A stretch of 64,000 bases of DNA. It comes from Sulfurimicrobium sp031426915. Its GTDB lineage: Bacteria > Pseudomonadota > Gammaproteobacteria > Burkholderiales > Sulfuricellaceae. The DNA is taken from assembly GCA_031426915.1 (NCBI GenBank), contig JASJPB010000028.1, positions 14,547-78,546 on the forward strand, read 5' to 3'. Shown in pieces: positions 41,732 to 52,198 of the stretch. Position numbers and translations under genes: made by a program. Under the pieces are notes generated by a model. The model ran no database searches and was not told the origin of the DNA. It saw only the letters and a list, made by a program, of their open reading frames with translations. Each line of letters opens with the position of its first letter. The stretch's first letter is position 1.

Positions 41732-42733
41732 ATGAAAAACTTCCATGTTGGCACTTTTCTCGGCGTCATTTTGCTTGCCCTAGCCGCGCCGGTGTCCGCC
41801 GATGACCTCGTGGTTTATTCCGCCCGCAACGAACAACTGATCAAGCCACTGTTCGACGCTTACACCAAGGAAACCGGTGCCAGGATAAAATTCGTCACCG
41901 ACAAGGAAGGCCCGCTGTTGCAGCGCCTCAAGGCCGAGGGCGAAAACACGCCTGCGGACATGCTGATCACCGTGGATGCCGGCAACCTGTGGGAAGCAGC
42001 TCGGGAAGGCCTGCTCAGGCCGGTCAACTCCAAGATTCTGAGCGCCAATGTACCCACCCACCTGCGCGACCCCGGCAATCAATGGTTTGGCCTTTCGGTG
42101 CGTGCCCGTACCATTTTCTTCAACAACCAGAAAGTGAAGTCTTCCGACCTCTCCACCTACGAGGACCTGGGCAGCGCGAAATGGAAAGGCCGTCTTTGCA
42201 TGCGCACCTCGAAGAAGGTATATAACCAGTCCCTGGTGGCGATGATGATTGCCGAGCACGGCGAGGCCAAGGCCGAACAGATCGTCCGTTCCTGGGTCGG
42301 CAACCTGGCTACCGATCCACATTCGGACGACACCAAGATGCTGGAAGCCATCGCCGCTGGTCAGTGCGATGTCGGCATCGCCAACACCTATTATTTCGGC
42401 CGCCTGATGGAAAAGAAACCCGGCCTGCCGCTGGCTATTTTCTGGCCCAACCAGAAAGAGAATGGAGTGCATGTAAATGTTTCCGGCGCGGGTATCACCA
42501 AGTACGCCAAGCATGACAAGGAAGCCCTGAAATTGCTGGAATGGCTGTCCTCCGACAAGGCGCAGAATCTGTTCGCCGACGTCAACCTGGAATACCCCGT
42601 CAATCCGGCGGTCAAGGCCGACCCGGTTGTGGCTGCCTGGGGTATGTTCAAGCAGAACGTGGTGAATGTCGCCAAAGCTGGTGAATTGCAGGCCAACGCC
42701 GTAAAATTGATGGATCGTGCCGGTTACAAATAG
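41732..42733 (+). CDS. fbpA: Periplasmic ferric-ion-binding protein (FbpA/FutA type)
   Basis: 333 aa: signal peptide ~1-23, then VVYSARNEQLIKPLFDAY, ADMLITVDAGNLWEA, and the Tyr-rich iron site (IANTYYFGRL). Brings Fe3+ to the permease below. The last 17 bases overlap the permease reading frame. Confidence 0.93.
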   Translation: MKNFHVGTFLGVILLALAAPVSADDLVVYSARNEQLIKPLFDAYTKETGARIKFVTDKEGPLLQRLKAEGENTPADMLITVDAGNLWEAAREGLLRPVNSKILSANVPTHLRDPGNQWFGLSVRARTIFFNNQKVKSSDLSTYEDLGSAKWKGRLCMRTSKKVYNQSLVAMMIAEHGEAKAEQIVRSWVGNLATDPHSDDTKMLEAIAAGQCDVGIANTYYFGRLMEKKPGLPLAIFWPNQKENGVHVNVSGAGITKYAKHDKEALKLLEWLSSDKAQNLFADVNLEYPVNPAVKADPVVAAWGMFKQNVVNVAKAGELQANAVKLMDRAGYK

Positions 42734-44393
42734 TACCCCCTCAGCAACATCCGCAGAAGCGCCGCGAGGCGCTTTTGCGCTTTTGCGCGCGCGCTTTCCC
42801 GACGGGTGGCGAGTTTCGACGTTCCTGATCGCGCTGCTGATCGTCATTCCCCTCGCGGTGGTGCTTTCTTCCTTGTTCTCGCCAGAACGAGAAATCTGGC
42901 AGCACCTGCTCGACAACGTCCTGCCTGGCCTGCTTGCCAACACTTTCAAACTGGTTGTGGGGGTCGGCGCCGGTGTGACCCTGCTGGGCGTCTCGCTTGC
43001 ATGGCTCACGGCGGCGTGCGATTTTCCCGGCCGCAGGTTTTTTTCCTGGGCACTGTTGCTGCCACTGGCTGTTCCCGCCTATGTAACCGCTTTCGTGTTC
43101 GTGGCCTGGCTGGATTTCACCGGCCCGGTGCAAACCTGGCTGCGGGCGGGCTTCGGTAGCAGCAACTGGTTCCCGAGGATACGCACCGGCGGCGGCGTGA
43201 CGCTGGTGATGACTTTGGCGCTTTATCCCTATGTTTACCTGCTCGCCCGCAATGCCTTCCTGACCCAGGGGAGACGCGCGCTGGAAGCTGCCCAGTCGCT
43301 GGGCTGCAACCGCACCCAGGGTTTCTTCCGCGTCGCGCTACCGATGGCCAGGCCGTGGATCATGGGCGGAATGATGTTGGCATTGATGGAAACCCTGGCG
43401 GATTTCGGCACCATGGCGGTGTTCAACTTCGACACTTTCACCACTGCCATTTACAAGACCTGGTTCGGGCTATTTTCGCTTTCAGGCGCCTCCCAGCTTG
43501 CATCGGTCCTGATTTTACTGGTCTTCGCGCTGGTTCTGGCAGAACAGATGTCCCGTTCGCGCCTGCGCTACACCCAGGCCGGACGGCATTCCCAGGCAGA
43601 GCGCATCCGCCTTGACGGCTGGCGTGGACTATTCGCCATCCTGCTGTGCAGCGGCGTGCTGCTGACGGCTTTTGCGCTCCCGGTGGCACAACTCCTGATC
43701 TGGGCGGCAAGTGTCTTTGCCGAGGATTTCGATGAACGCTACCTGGGCTTCCTGTGGCGCTCCCTGCTGCTGGGTGGCGTGGCCGCGGTGATTACCGCCA
43801 CGGCGGCACTGGTGCTGGCCTATGCCCAGCGCCGCCACGGCGATGCCGTGACCCGCATCACGGTGCGTATTGCCACCCTGGGCTACGCCGTGCCTGGCCC
43901 GGTGCTAGCGGTCGGTATCGTGATCCCGCTGGCCTGGCTGGACAACCAGTTGATTACCGCTGCCAAGGCGTTTTTCGGCTTCAATCCCGGACTGCTGCTG
44001 CAGGGCACGCTGCTGGTAATGCTGCCGGCCTACCTGACGCGCTTCCTCGCGGTCGGCTTCAATCCGGTGGAAAGCGCCTTGCAAAGGGTCACGCGCAACC
44101 TGGATGAGGCCGCCCGCAGTTTCGGCGTGTCCGGACTCTCCATGCTGCGCCACGTCCACCTGCCGATGCTGCGCGGCGGGCTGTTCTCGGCTGCCGCCCT
44201 GGTGTTCGTGGATGTCATGAAGGAAATGCCGATCACGCTGATGACCCGTCCCTTCGGCTGGGATACACTGGCGGTGCGCATTTTCGAGATGACCTCGGAG
44301 GGTGAATGGGAGCGTGCCGCGCGGCCTGCCGTGGCGCTGGTGCTGGCCGGCCTGCTGCCGATCGCGCTCTTGGTGAAACAAACCGAAAAATGA
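42717..44393 (+). CDS. fbpB: Ferric-ion ABC transporter permease (two fused permease units)
   Basis: 558 aa, about 12 membrane helices in two halves, each with the EAA loop: LEAAQSLGCNRTQGFFRVALPMARPW and LDEAARSFGVSGLSMLRHVHLPMLRG. Starts with GTG at 42717 inside the fbpA end, so the two are translationally coupled; ends with an ATGA overlap into the ATPase. Confidence 0.92.
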   Translation: MPVTNSTPSATSAEAPRGAFALLRARFPDGWRVSTFLIALLIVIPLAVVLSSLFSPEREIWQHLLDNVLPGLLANTFKLVVGVGAGVTLLGVSLAWLTAACDFPGRRFFSWALLLPLAVPAYVTAFVFVAWLDFTGPVQTWLRAGFGSSNWFPRIRTGGGVTLVMTLALYPYVYLLARNAFLTQGRRALEAAQSLGCNRTQGFFRVALPMARPWIMGGMMLALMETLADFGTMAVFNFDTFTTAIYKTWFGLFSLSGASQLASVLILLVFALVLAEQMSRSRLRYTQAGRHSQAERIRLDGWRGLFAILLCSGVLLTAFALPVAQLLIWAASVFAEDFDERYLGFLWRSLLLGGVAAVITATAALVLAYAQRRHGDAVTRITVRIATLGYAVPGPVLAVGIVIPLAWLDNQLITAAKAFFGFNPGLLLQGTLLVMLPAYLTRFLAVGFNPVESALQRVTRNLDEAARSFGVSGLSMLRHVHLPMLRGGLFSAAALVFVDVMKEMPITLMTRPFGWDTLAVRIFEMTSEGEWERAARPAVALVLAGLLPIALLVKQTEK

Positions 44394-45457
44394 ACGACAT
44401 CTCTGCTTCCCCCCACCCTGCCCTGCTTGAACTGAAGCATGTGACCATTGCCTACAATGGCCAGGATGTGGTGCACAAGCTTTCCTTTAACTTGAAACAA
44501 GGCAATATCGGCTGTCTGCTGGGGCCTTCGGGCTGCGGCAAGACCACCGCTCTGCGCGCCATCGCCGGATTCGAACCGGTAAGCGGGGGTGAGATCGTGC
44601 TGGCAGGTAAAACGGTAGCCAGTCCCGGCTCCATCCTGGCACCTGAAACGCGCCGTGTCGGCATGGTATTCCAGGATTACGCCCTGTTCCCCCATCTGAA
44701 CGTGGCGGGCAACCTGGCCTTCGGCATCCGCAACTGGACCAGGGCAGAGCGCGAGGCACGCATCGCAGACCTGCTTGAACTGGTAGGCCTGCCGGACTGC
44801 GGACGCAAATACCCACACGAACTGTCCGGTGGCCAGCAACAACGGGTGGCGCTGGCGCGGGCACTGGCCCCCCGTCCCGCCCTGCTGCTGCTGGACGAGC
44901 CATTTTCCAGCCTCGACGTGGAATTGCGCGAGCGTCTCGGTCAGGAAGTCCGCGACATTCTCAAGGCCCAGAACACTACCGCCTTGCTGGTGACGCACGA
45001 CCAGTACGAAGCCTTCGCCATTGCCGACGAAATTGGCGTCATGCGCCAAGGCGAGCTGGAACAATGGGATAGCGCCTACAATCTTTACCATCGCCCTGCC
45101 CACCGATTTGTTGCGGACTTCATCGGCGAAGGCGTATTCCTGCCCGGCCAGGTAAAGCGGGAATCGGGCGTGGAAATGGAACTGGGGATGCTGGATTGCG
45201 ATTCTCCGGATGCTTGCAGCATCGATTGTGCGGTGGACGTGCTGCTGCGCCCGGACGATATCATCCACGATGACGCCAGCCCGCTGCAGGCGGAAGTGAG
45301 CCACAAGGCCTTCCGCGGCGCGGAAATTCTCTATACCCTGCGCCTGCCGAGCGGCAGAAGCATCCTCTCGCTGGTGCCCAGCCACCACAATCACGCGCTG
45401 GGCGAGAAAATCGGCATCCGCCTGGCGGTGGATCATGTTGTCGTATTCAGGCGCTAA
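44390..45457 (+). CDS. fbpC: Ferric-ion ABC transporter ATP-binding protein
   Basis: 355 aa. Walker A GPSGCGKTT, Q loop GMVFQDYALFPHL, signature LSGGQQQRVALARAL, Walker B LLLLDEPFSSLD, H loop TTALLVTHDQYEA; C-terminal regulatory TOBE domain. The true start is the ATG at 44390 overlapping the permease stop. Confidence 0.94.
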   Translation: MNDISASPHPALLELKHVTIAYNGQDVVHKLSFNLKQGNIGCLLGPSGCGKTTALRAIAGFEPVSGGEIVLAGKTVASPGSILAPETRRVGMVFQDYALFPHLNVAGNLAFGIRNWTRAEREARIADLLELVGLPDCGRKYPHELSGGQQQRVALARALAPRPALLLLDEPFSSLDVELRERLGQEVRDILKAQNTTALLVTHDQYEAFAIADEIGVMRQGELEQWDSAYNLYHRPAHRFVADFIGEGVFLPGQVKRESGVEMELGMLDCDSPDACSIDCAVDVLLRPDDIIHDDASPLQAEVSHKAFRGAEILYTLRLPSGRSILSLVPSHHNHALGEKIGIRLAVDHVVVFRR

Positions 45458-45466
45458 GGCTCGTTA

Positions 45467-48046
45467 ATGTTCGCCCGTAACATGAGGTTCAGCGTCGGCG
45501 CCGGGTTTGCCCTGGTGCTGGCCTTGATGGTCGCACTGACCGTGCTCGGCTTGACGCAGATGGCCGCGATGAACAGCCGCCTGGAGCGGATCGTCGATGA
45601 AAACAACGTCAAGATCGAACTCGCCACCAGCATGCGCGATGCCTTGCGCGAACGCGCCATCAGCATGCACACCATTGTGGTGATGCAGGATCCCTTTGCC
45701 CAGGACGATGAACTGCAGCGTTTCTACGAGTACGGTTCGATTTTTACCAAGGCGCGGCAGAAACTGCTGCAAATGAGTTCCAGCGATGCCGAGGAGGCCG
45801 TACTGGAAACCATCAACAACCTGACCGCCATTACCCAACCCATTGTGATCCGGACCATCGAGAGCGCACTCGACCGCGACAGTTCCTCCGCGCTGGACAT
45901 GCTCCAGACACAGGCAATCCCGGTGCAAAAAAACCTGCTGCGCGAGCTGGACGACTTGCTCAAACAGCAACGGGATGCCAGCCGCAAGGCTGCGGAGGAA
46001 GCCGCGCATTCCTATGCGGAAACCAAGATGCTGATGATTCTGCTTGGAATTTCCGCTGCCTTCATGGGTATCCTGATCGCTTTTTTCGTAATCCGTCGCG
46101 CGGCACAGCAGACCCTGCAAATCGAAAGGGAGCAGCTGAAATTCAAAACCCTGTTCGAAACCAACTCCGACGGTATCGTGCTAATGGACCAGAGCCGTTT
46201 CGTGGACTGCAATCCGGCTGCGCTTCGCATGTTCCAGATCGATTCGGCCATGCAATTCACCCAAATGACCCCGGACGATCTGGGGCCGCCAAAGCAACTG
46301 GACGGCACGCCGACCCAGAAATATGCCATAGCGCATATCAAGGAGGCGATGGAACAGGGCCATTGTTATTTCGAATGGCTAGGCAAGCGAGCTGACGGCA
46401 GCCTTTTCAAGGCCGAAATAGCGCTGCATTCCATGACGCTGGACAATCGCGTCATTACCCAGGCCATCATTCGCGATATCACCTCGCGCAAACTGGCTGA
46501 GGAAAAGCTGAAAAAAGCCTACGATGCCGCACTGGAGGCATCGAACATGAAGTCGGAATTCGTGGCCAATGTCAGCCATGAAATCCGCACCCCGATGAAC
46601 GGCATCATCGGCATGGTCAGCCTGCTGCTCGAGACTCCGCTCACCCTCGAACAGCGCGACTACGCGGAAACCATCAACCAGTCGGCGGAAGCGCTACTGA
46701 CCATCATCAACGACATCCTCGATTTTTCCAAGATCGAGGCGGGCAAGCTCGAACTCGACATCATCGATTTCGACCTGAGGGAAACCCTGGAAGGGGTGAG
46801 AAAATTATTTACCCAACGCGCCAGGCACAAGGGGCTGGAACTGCGTTGCGAAATCGAAACCACCCTGCCTTGCATGCTGCGCGGCGACCCGGGCCGCTTG
46901 CGACAAATTCTTGCCAACTTGAGCGATAATGCCATCAAGTTTACCGACAGCGGGAGCGTCACCATTGCTTGCCGCATGCAGGAGGAAACGCCTTCCGCCC
47001 TGCTGGTCCGTTTCGAAGTCCGCGACACCGGCATCGGCATCGCACCGCAATCCGCCTCCAGGCTGTTTCAATCTTTCTCACAAGCCGATGGATCCACCAC
47101 GCGAAAATACGGTGGAACAGGGCTGGGATTGGCAATCTCGAAGCAACTGGCCAAGCTCATGGGCGGCGAAATCGGCATGGAAAGCACGCTCGGGGAGGGC
47201 AGCTGTTTCTGGTTTACCTCGCGCCTGGAAAAACAGAATGAAACTATCCCGAATGACGCCCTCCCCCCCTCATCGGTTTCTGCCGAGGAGCCAACATATT
47301 ACCCGTCTCTGCGCGTGCTGGTGGCGGAGGACAACAGCGTCAACCAGAAGGTTATTCAGCACATGCTGAGAAGACTGGGAGTCGTCCCGGAGATGGCAAG
47401 CACGGGTCGGGAAGCGGTGCAGGCCGCCACCAGCAACACATACGACCTGATCTTGATGGACTGTCAAATGCCGGAAATGGATGGTTTCGAAGCCACGGCG
47501 GAAATTCGCCTGCAGGAAGGAAGTGGCGGCAGGCACCAGCCAATTATCGCAATGACCGCCAATGCCATGCCTGGCGACCGGGAGCGCTGTCTTGGCGCAG
47601 GTATGGACGATTATCTGATCAAGCCGGTCAAACCGGAACAAGTGGAAAAATTGTTGTTGCGCTATGCACCGCTTCAACGCCAGATCCAATCAGGCCAAGC
47701 GGCGGCAATCGACATCCAGCGCCTGGATATAACATTGGGGAAAAATCCCGCATTTCAGTTCGAGATGATGGAGCTTTACCTTGCCACCACGCGGACGCTG
47801 CTGGACAAGATGGACACGCATTTTGCCGCACGCGATCTGCAAAAATGCATGCGCTCCGCCCACGAGATCAAGGGGTCGTCGGTCTATATAGCTGCGGGCG
47901 AAATGACTGAGCTTGCAAACAAAATGGAACAGGACTTGAGAACCGGCGACTGGGAGCTGACCCGGCAGGAAATGAAAGCCATGAAAGCGGCTCTGTCCAG
48001 GGTGGAGACATTCGCGGCAACGGTTGACTCTGGAGAAGGCGGGTAA
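45467..48046 (+). CDS. Hybrid sensor histidine kinase with PAS, receiver and HPt domains
   Basis: 859 aa. Helix ~10-30, periplasmic helical bundle ~32-185 (4HB_MCP-like), helix ~187-209; PAS ~225-340; dimerisation domain with phospho-accepting His371 (SHEIRTP); ATPase domain with DTGIGI and GTGLGL; receiver ~615-730 with Asp665 (LILMDCQMPEMDG); C-terminal HPt with His799 (SAHEIKG). Acts as a phosphorelay; no cognate output regulator is adjacent. Begins nine bases after the iron ABC operon, but as a separate function. Confidence 0.92.
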   Translation: MFARNMRFSVGAGFALVLALMVALTVLGLTQMAAMNSRLERIVDENNVKIELATSMRDALRERAISMHTIVVMQDPFAQDDELQRFYEYGSIFTKARQKLLQMSSSDAEEAVLETINNLTAITQPIVIRTIESALDRDSSSALDMLQTQAIPVQKNLLRELDDLLKQQRDASRKAAEEAAHSYAETKMLMILLGISAAFMGILIAFFVIRRAAQQTLQIEREQLKFKTLFETNSDGIVLMDQSRFVDCNPAALRMFQIDSAMQFTQMTPDDLGPPKQLDGTPTQKYAIAHIKEAMEQGHCYFEWLGKRADGSLFKAEIALHSMTLDNRVITQAIIRDITSRKLAEEKLKKAYDAALEASNMKSEFVANVSHEIRTPMNGIIGMVSLLLETPLTLEQRDYAETINQSAEALLTIINDILDFSKIEAGKLELDIIDFDLRETLEGVRKLFTQRARHKGLELRCEIETTLPCMLRGDPGRLRQILANLSDNAIKFTDSGSVTIACRMQEETPSALLVRFEVRDTGIGIAPQSASRLFQSFSQADGSTTRKYGGTGLGLAISKQLAKLMGGEIGMESTLGEGSCFWFTSRLEKQNETIPNDALPPSSVSAEEPTYYPSLRVLVAEDNSVNQKVIQHMLRRLGVVPEMASTGREAVQAATSNTYDLILMDCQMPEMDGFEATAEIRLQEGSGGRHQPIIAMTANAMPGDRERCLGAGMDDYLIKPVKPEQVEKLLLRYAPLQRQIQSGQAAAIDIQRLDITLGKNPAFQFEMMELYLATTRTLLDKMDTHFAARDLQKCMRSAHEIKGSSVYIAAGEMTELANKMEQDLRTGDWELTRQEMKAMKAALSRVETFAATVDSGEGG

Positions 48047-48122
48047 TCAGAGGGAAAAGCAATGAGCCAGGGGCATGCACTTCCCTGACGCATTGATTCA
48101 ATACCTTCCCATTTGCTGCTTC

Positions 48123-49526
48123 TCAGGCGGAATGAGCTACGATGAAGCGTTTGATCGCCTCGCCGTCCGGGTCCATGACTTCAAAACGCTGCGGTAACTT
48201 CTCAATACCCAGCAAATTGGAGGGACGCTCTGGATCACGCGCCAAGGCCTCGCGGATGGTTTCCCCGAACTTGGCCGGAAGCGCGGTTTCCAGGCACACC
48301 ATGGGGATGCCGTCTTCACGATGTTCCAGGCCAACTTTCACGCCATCGGCGGTGTGAGTGTCGATCACCACACTATATTTTTCGTAAATACGGCGAATGG
48401 TTTCCACGCGGTTGGCGTGGCTGCTGGACCCGGATTCCATGGCGAACTCTTTCACCCTGGCGAAGTAAGGCGTCCGCGTCAGGTCGAAACTACCGCCACC
48501 ATCCACCTGCTGCCACAATTCCTTCACCACCGCAGGGTCCCTGCCCACCAGGTCATAGACGAAGCGCTCGAAATTCGATGCCTTGGAAATATCCATGGAG
48601 GGACTGCTGGTATGGTGTGTCTCGGGCCTGGGACGATATATGCCGGTACGGAAAAACTCGTCCAGCACATCGTTCTCGTTGGTGGCTACAATCAGCTTGC
48701 GCACCGGCAGCCCCATCTGCCTGGCGATGTGGCCGGCGCAAACATTGCCGAAGTTTCCGGATGGCACGGAAAAGGACACTTCCTCATCGTTAGTTCTGGT
48801 GACTGCGAAGTAGGCCTTGAAGTAGTACACCACCTGGGCCGTCACGCGCGCCCAGTTGATCGAATTGACTGCGCCGATCTTGTTCCTGGCCTTGAATTCG
48901 AGGTCGTTGGATACCGCCTTGACGATATCCTGGCAATCGTCGAAAACGCCTTTCACCGCGATATTGAAGATATTCGGTTCCTGCAGCGAATACATCTGTG
49001 CGGTCTGGAACGGGCTCATCCTGCCCAAGGGCGAGAGCATGAACACCTTCACCCGCTTCTTGCCTAGCATGGCGTATTCCGCCGCGCTGCCGGTATCGCC
49101 CGATGTTGCGCCGAGAATGTTGATTTCGGCATTCTCCTGTTCGAGAACATATTCGAACAGGTTGCCGAGCAACTGCATCGCGACATCCTTGAAGGCCAGC
49201 GTCGGCCCGTAGGAGAGCCCGAGGATATGCAGCCCCGGCTCCAGGGTTTTGACCGGGGTGATGTCGTCGCTGCGAAATACTTCAGCGGTGTAGGTCCTGT
49301 CGATAATGGCCTTGAGGTCGGCAGCGGGAATGTCGTCCGCGAAACGGCGAATCACCTCGTATGCCAGCTCGCGGTAGCCCATGCCGCGCATGGCCGCCAG
49401 CTCGTCCTTGGTCAATCTGGGATAGGCATCGGGAATGGTCAGGCCGCCGTCGGTGGCGAGACCGCCGAGCAGGATTTCGGTAAAGCTTTTGGGCGGCATG
49501 CCGCCGCGAGTGCTGAGGTATTTCAT
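48123..49526 (-). CDS. thrC: Threonine synthase
   Basis: 467 aa PLP enzyme making threonine from O-phosphohomoserine. Motifs: MKYLSTRGG at the start, LAFKDVAMQLLGN with the PLP-Lys, GATSGDTGSAAEYA and SVPSGNFGNVCAGH. It overlaps hom by four bases (ATGA), the common threonine pathway arrangement. Confidence 0.95.
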   Translation of the reverse strand: MKYLSTRGGMPPKSFTEILLGGLATDGGLTIPDAYPRLTKDELAAMRGMGYRELAYEVIRRFADDIPAADLKAIIDRTYTAEVFRSDDITPVKTLEPGLHILGLSYGPTLAFKDVAMQLLGNLFEYVLEQENAEINILGATSGDTGSAAEYAMLGKKRVKVFMLSPLGRMSPFQTAQMYSLQEPNIFNIAVKGVFDDCQDIVKAVSNDLEFKARNKIGAVNSINWARVTAQVVYYFKAYFAVTRTNDEEVSFSVPSGNFGNVCAGHIARQMGLPVRKLIVATNENDVLDEFFRTGIYRPRPETHHTSSPSMDISKASNFERFVYDLVGRDPAVVKELWQQVDGGGSFDLTRTPYFARVKEFAMESGSSSHANRVETIRRIYEKYSVVIDTHTADGVKVGLEHREDGIPMVCLETALPAKFGETIREALARDPERPSNLLGIEKLPQRFEVMDPDGEAIKRFIVAHSA

Positions 49527-50839
49527 GCGTTGAGTTCTTCCAGACGAATACGCGTCACCTTGTCGGCAATGGTCGGCAGCGCCTCGATCTTGGCTATGGC
49601 CTGATTGATGGCTTTTTCCACGGTCAGGTGGGTCAGCAGGATCACATCCACCAGCTCTTCGCCTTCTGCCGGCTCCTTCTGCACCATGGCATCAATGGAA
49701 ATACCCAGATCAGCGAGGATGCGCGTCACGTCAGCCAGCACGCCCGGCTTGTCGAAGGCCTTGAGGCGCAGGTAGTAGGAAGTGTGGACATCTTCGATCG
49801 GCAGGATCGGGGCGTTGGACAGCGCATCAGGTTGGAATGCCAGATGTGGCACGCGGTTTTCCGGATCGGAAGTCAGCATGCGGGTCACATCCACCAGGTC
49901 GGCCACCACGGCGGAAGCAGTCGGTTCGGCACCGGCGCCGCGGCCGTAGTACATGGTCGCACCCACCGCATCGCCCTTCACCAGCACCGCGTTCATCACG
50001 CCTTCGACGTTGGCGATCAGGCGCGTGGCGGGGATCAGAGTGGGATGCACGCGCAGCTCGATACCCTTGTCGGTACGCTTGGTGATGCCCAGCAACTTGA
50101 TGCGGTAACCCAGCTCCTCGGCGTAGGTAATGTCTTCCTTGGTGAGTTTGGAGATGCCTTCGGTGTAAGCCTTGTCGAATTGCATCGGGATGCCGAATCC
50201 GATGGCGGACATGATCATCAGCTTGTGGGCGGCATCGATGCCTTCGATGTCGAAGGTCGGGTCGGCCTCGGCATAGCCGAGTTCCTGTGCCTGTTTCAAT
50301 ACGGTGTCGAAGGCCAGGCCCTTGTCGCGCATTTCAGACAGGATGAAATTGGTGGTGCCGTTGATGATCCCGGCGATCCACTCGATGCGATTGGCGGACA
50401 AACCTTCGCGCAAGGCCTTGATGACCGGGATGCCGCCCGCAACGGCAGCTTCAAAGGCCACCATCACGCCCTTGTCCTGCGCCGCCTTGAAAATTTCGTT
50501 ACCATGGACCGCCAGCAAGGCCTTGTTGGCGGTAACCACGTGCTTGCCATTGGCAATGGCCTTGAGCACCAGATCCTTGGCCAGGGTGTAGCCGCCTATC
50601 AGCTCCACCACGATGTCGATGTCGGGGTTGTTCACCACATCCATCGGGTCGGTGGTGATATTCAGTTCGCTGCCTGCGAATTTGCGCGCTTTTTCCAGGT
50701 CGCGCACCGCAGCCATGGTGACGCGAATTTCACGCCCGGCACGACGGGTGATTTCCTCTGCATTGCGTCGCAACACCGTGAGGGTTCCGCCGCCGACAGT
50801 GCCCAGGCCCAGCAGGCCAACATTGATTGGTTTCATCAT
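49523..50839 (-). CDS. hom: Homoserine dehydrogenase
   Basis: 438 aa, NAD(P)-dependent reduction of aspartate semialdehyde. Nucleotide site VGLLGLGTVGGG, catalytic segment AIANGKHVVTANKALLA, GGIPVIKALREGLSANRIEWIAGIINGTTN and a C-terminal ACT domain (~350-430) for feedback by threonine. First ATG at 50839 is followed by a second (MM); either could start. Confidence 0.95.
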   Translation of the reverse strand: MMKPINVGLLGLGTVGGGTLTVLRRNAEEITRRAGREIRVTMAAVRDLEKARKFAGSELNITTDPMDVVNNPDIDIVVELIGGYTLAKDLVLKAIANGKHVVTANKALLAVHGNEIFKAAQDKGVMVAFEAAVAGGIPVIKALREGLSANRIEWIAGIINGTTNFILSEMRDKGLAFDTVLKQAQELGYAEADPTFDIEGIDAAHKLMIMSAIGFGIPMQFDKAYTEGISKLTKEDITYAEELGYRIKLLGITKRTDKGIELRVHPTLIPATRLIANVEGVMNAVLVKGDAVGATMYYGRGAGAEPTASAVVADLVDVTRMLTSDPENRVPHLAFQPDALSNAPILPIEDVHTSYYLRLKAFDKPGVLADVTRILADLGISIDAMVQKEPAEGEELVDVILLTHLTVEKAINQAIAKIEALPTIADKVTRIRLEELNA

Positions 50840-50869
50840 TTCTCTTAAGTTTGTTTCAGTGGTTGATTA

Positions 50870-52096
50870 TTAGGCGCCATGCTGCTTGCGGTAATGCTCC
50901 AGGAAACGCGCGATACGGCCGATGGCTTCCTGCAGGTCATCCACGTTGGGCAGGAATACCACGCGGAAATGGTCGGGTGTCGGCCAGTTGAAGCCGCTGC
51001 CCTGCACCAGCAACACTTTCTCTTCCAGCAATAGTTCCAGAATGAATTCCTGGTCGTTATCGATCGGATACATTTTCGGGTCAAGGCGCGGGAATAAATA
51101 CATCGCCCCTTGCGGCTTGGTGCAGGAGACGCCGGGGATATCCGTCAGCATTTGCCAGGCCACATCGCGCTGGCGGCACAGGCGGCCAGTCGGGGCCACC
51201 AGATCGTCAATGCTCTGGTAGCCGCCCAATGCCGTCTGGATGGCGTACTGGGCCGGCACATTGGAACACAGGCGCATCGAGGCCAACATCGTCAGCCCCT
51301 CGGTGTAATCCCGGGCATGGCGCTTTTCACCCGAGACAACCAGCCAACCGGCGCGGTAACCCGCGGCGCGGTAATTCTTCGACAAGCCATTGAAGGTCAC
51401 GAACAGCACATCATCGGCCAGGGACGCGATGGAAGTATGTTGCGCACCGTCGTACAGCACCTTGTCGTAAATTTCATCGGCGTAAATGATCAACTGGTGC
51501 CGCCGCGCGATCTCCACCACTTCCTGCAACAGTTCCACCGGGTACAAGGCACCGGTCGGGTTGTTGGGGTTGATAAGCACGATGGCGCGCGTATTGGGCG
51601 TGATCTTGCCGCGAATGTCGTCCAGATCGGGAAACCACCCTGCCTGCTCGTCGCAAATATAGTGGCGTGGCGTACCGCCCGCCAGCGTTACAGCGGCTGT
51701 CCAGAGAGGATAATCGGGAGCCGGCACCAGAACTTCATCGCCATTGTTCAGCAGCGCCTGCATGGCCATCACGATCAGCTCGGACACGCCGTTGCCGATG
51801 TAGATATCCTCCATCTGCACATCGCGGATATTTTTTTGCTGGGTGTAATGCATCACCGCCTTGCGCGCGGCGAAAAGGCCCTTGGAGTCGGAATAACCGG
51901 ATGCATTGGGCAGGTTGATGATGACGTCGTGGACGATTTCTTCCGGCGTTTCAAAGCCGAATTGCGCCGGATTGCCGATATTCAGCTTGATAATGCGGTG
52001 GCCGTCCTCTTCCATCTGCCGCGCGCGCGCCAGCACTGGGCCACGGATGTCGTAGCAGACATTATTCAGCTTGGAAGATTTGAGTACGGGCTGCAC
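50870..52096 (-). CDS. alaA: Glutamate-pyruvate (alanine) aminotransferase
   Basis: 408 aa class I aminotransferase. N-terminus KSSKLNNVCYDIRGPVLARARQMEEDGHRI and LNIGNPAQFGF match E. coli AlaA closely; PLP-Lys in FNGLSKNYRAAGYRAGW. Makes alanine from pyruvate and glutamate. Probably heads a unit with hom and thrC (30 bases to hom). Confidence 0.92.
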   Translation of the reverse strand: MQPVLKSSKLNNVCYDIRGPVLARARQMEEDGHRIIKLNIGNPAQFGFETPEEIVHDVIINLPNASGYSDSKGLFAARKAVMHYTQQKNIRDVQMEDIYIGNGVSELIVMAMQALLNNGDEVLVPAPDYPLWTAAVTLAGGTPRHYICDEQAGWFPDLDDIRGKITPNTRAIVLINPNNPTGALYPVELLQEVVEIARRHQLIIYADEIYDKVLYDGAQHTSIASLADDVLFVTFNGLSKNYRAAGYRAGWLVVSGEKRHARDYTEGLTMLASMRLCSNVPAQYAIQTALGGYQSIDDLVAPTGRLCRQRDVAWQMLTDIPGVSCTKPQGAMYLFPRLDPKMYPIDNDQEFILELLLEEKVLLVQGSGFNWPTPDHFRVVFLPNVDDLQEAIGRIARFLEHYRKQHGA

Positions 52097-52192
52097 GTTT
52101 TCTATGTCCTAACTTGGGCCTGTGACGCATTTGCGCCACCCAATCAAACCGGTAGCGCTCTCGCGCCACGTAATTGATTCGCGGCAAAAGGG

Positions 52193-52198
52193 TATAAT
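52193..52198 (+). promoter_or_regulatory. Candidate -10 (TATAAT) for the Mth938-domain gene
   Basis: A perfect TATAAT 55 bases before the start codon at 52254 in the divergent region with alaA; the -35 is weak, so the call rests on the -10 alone. Confidence 0.45.
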
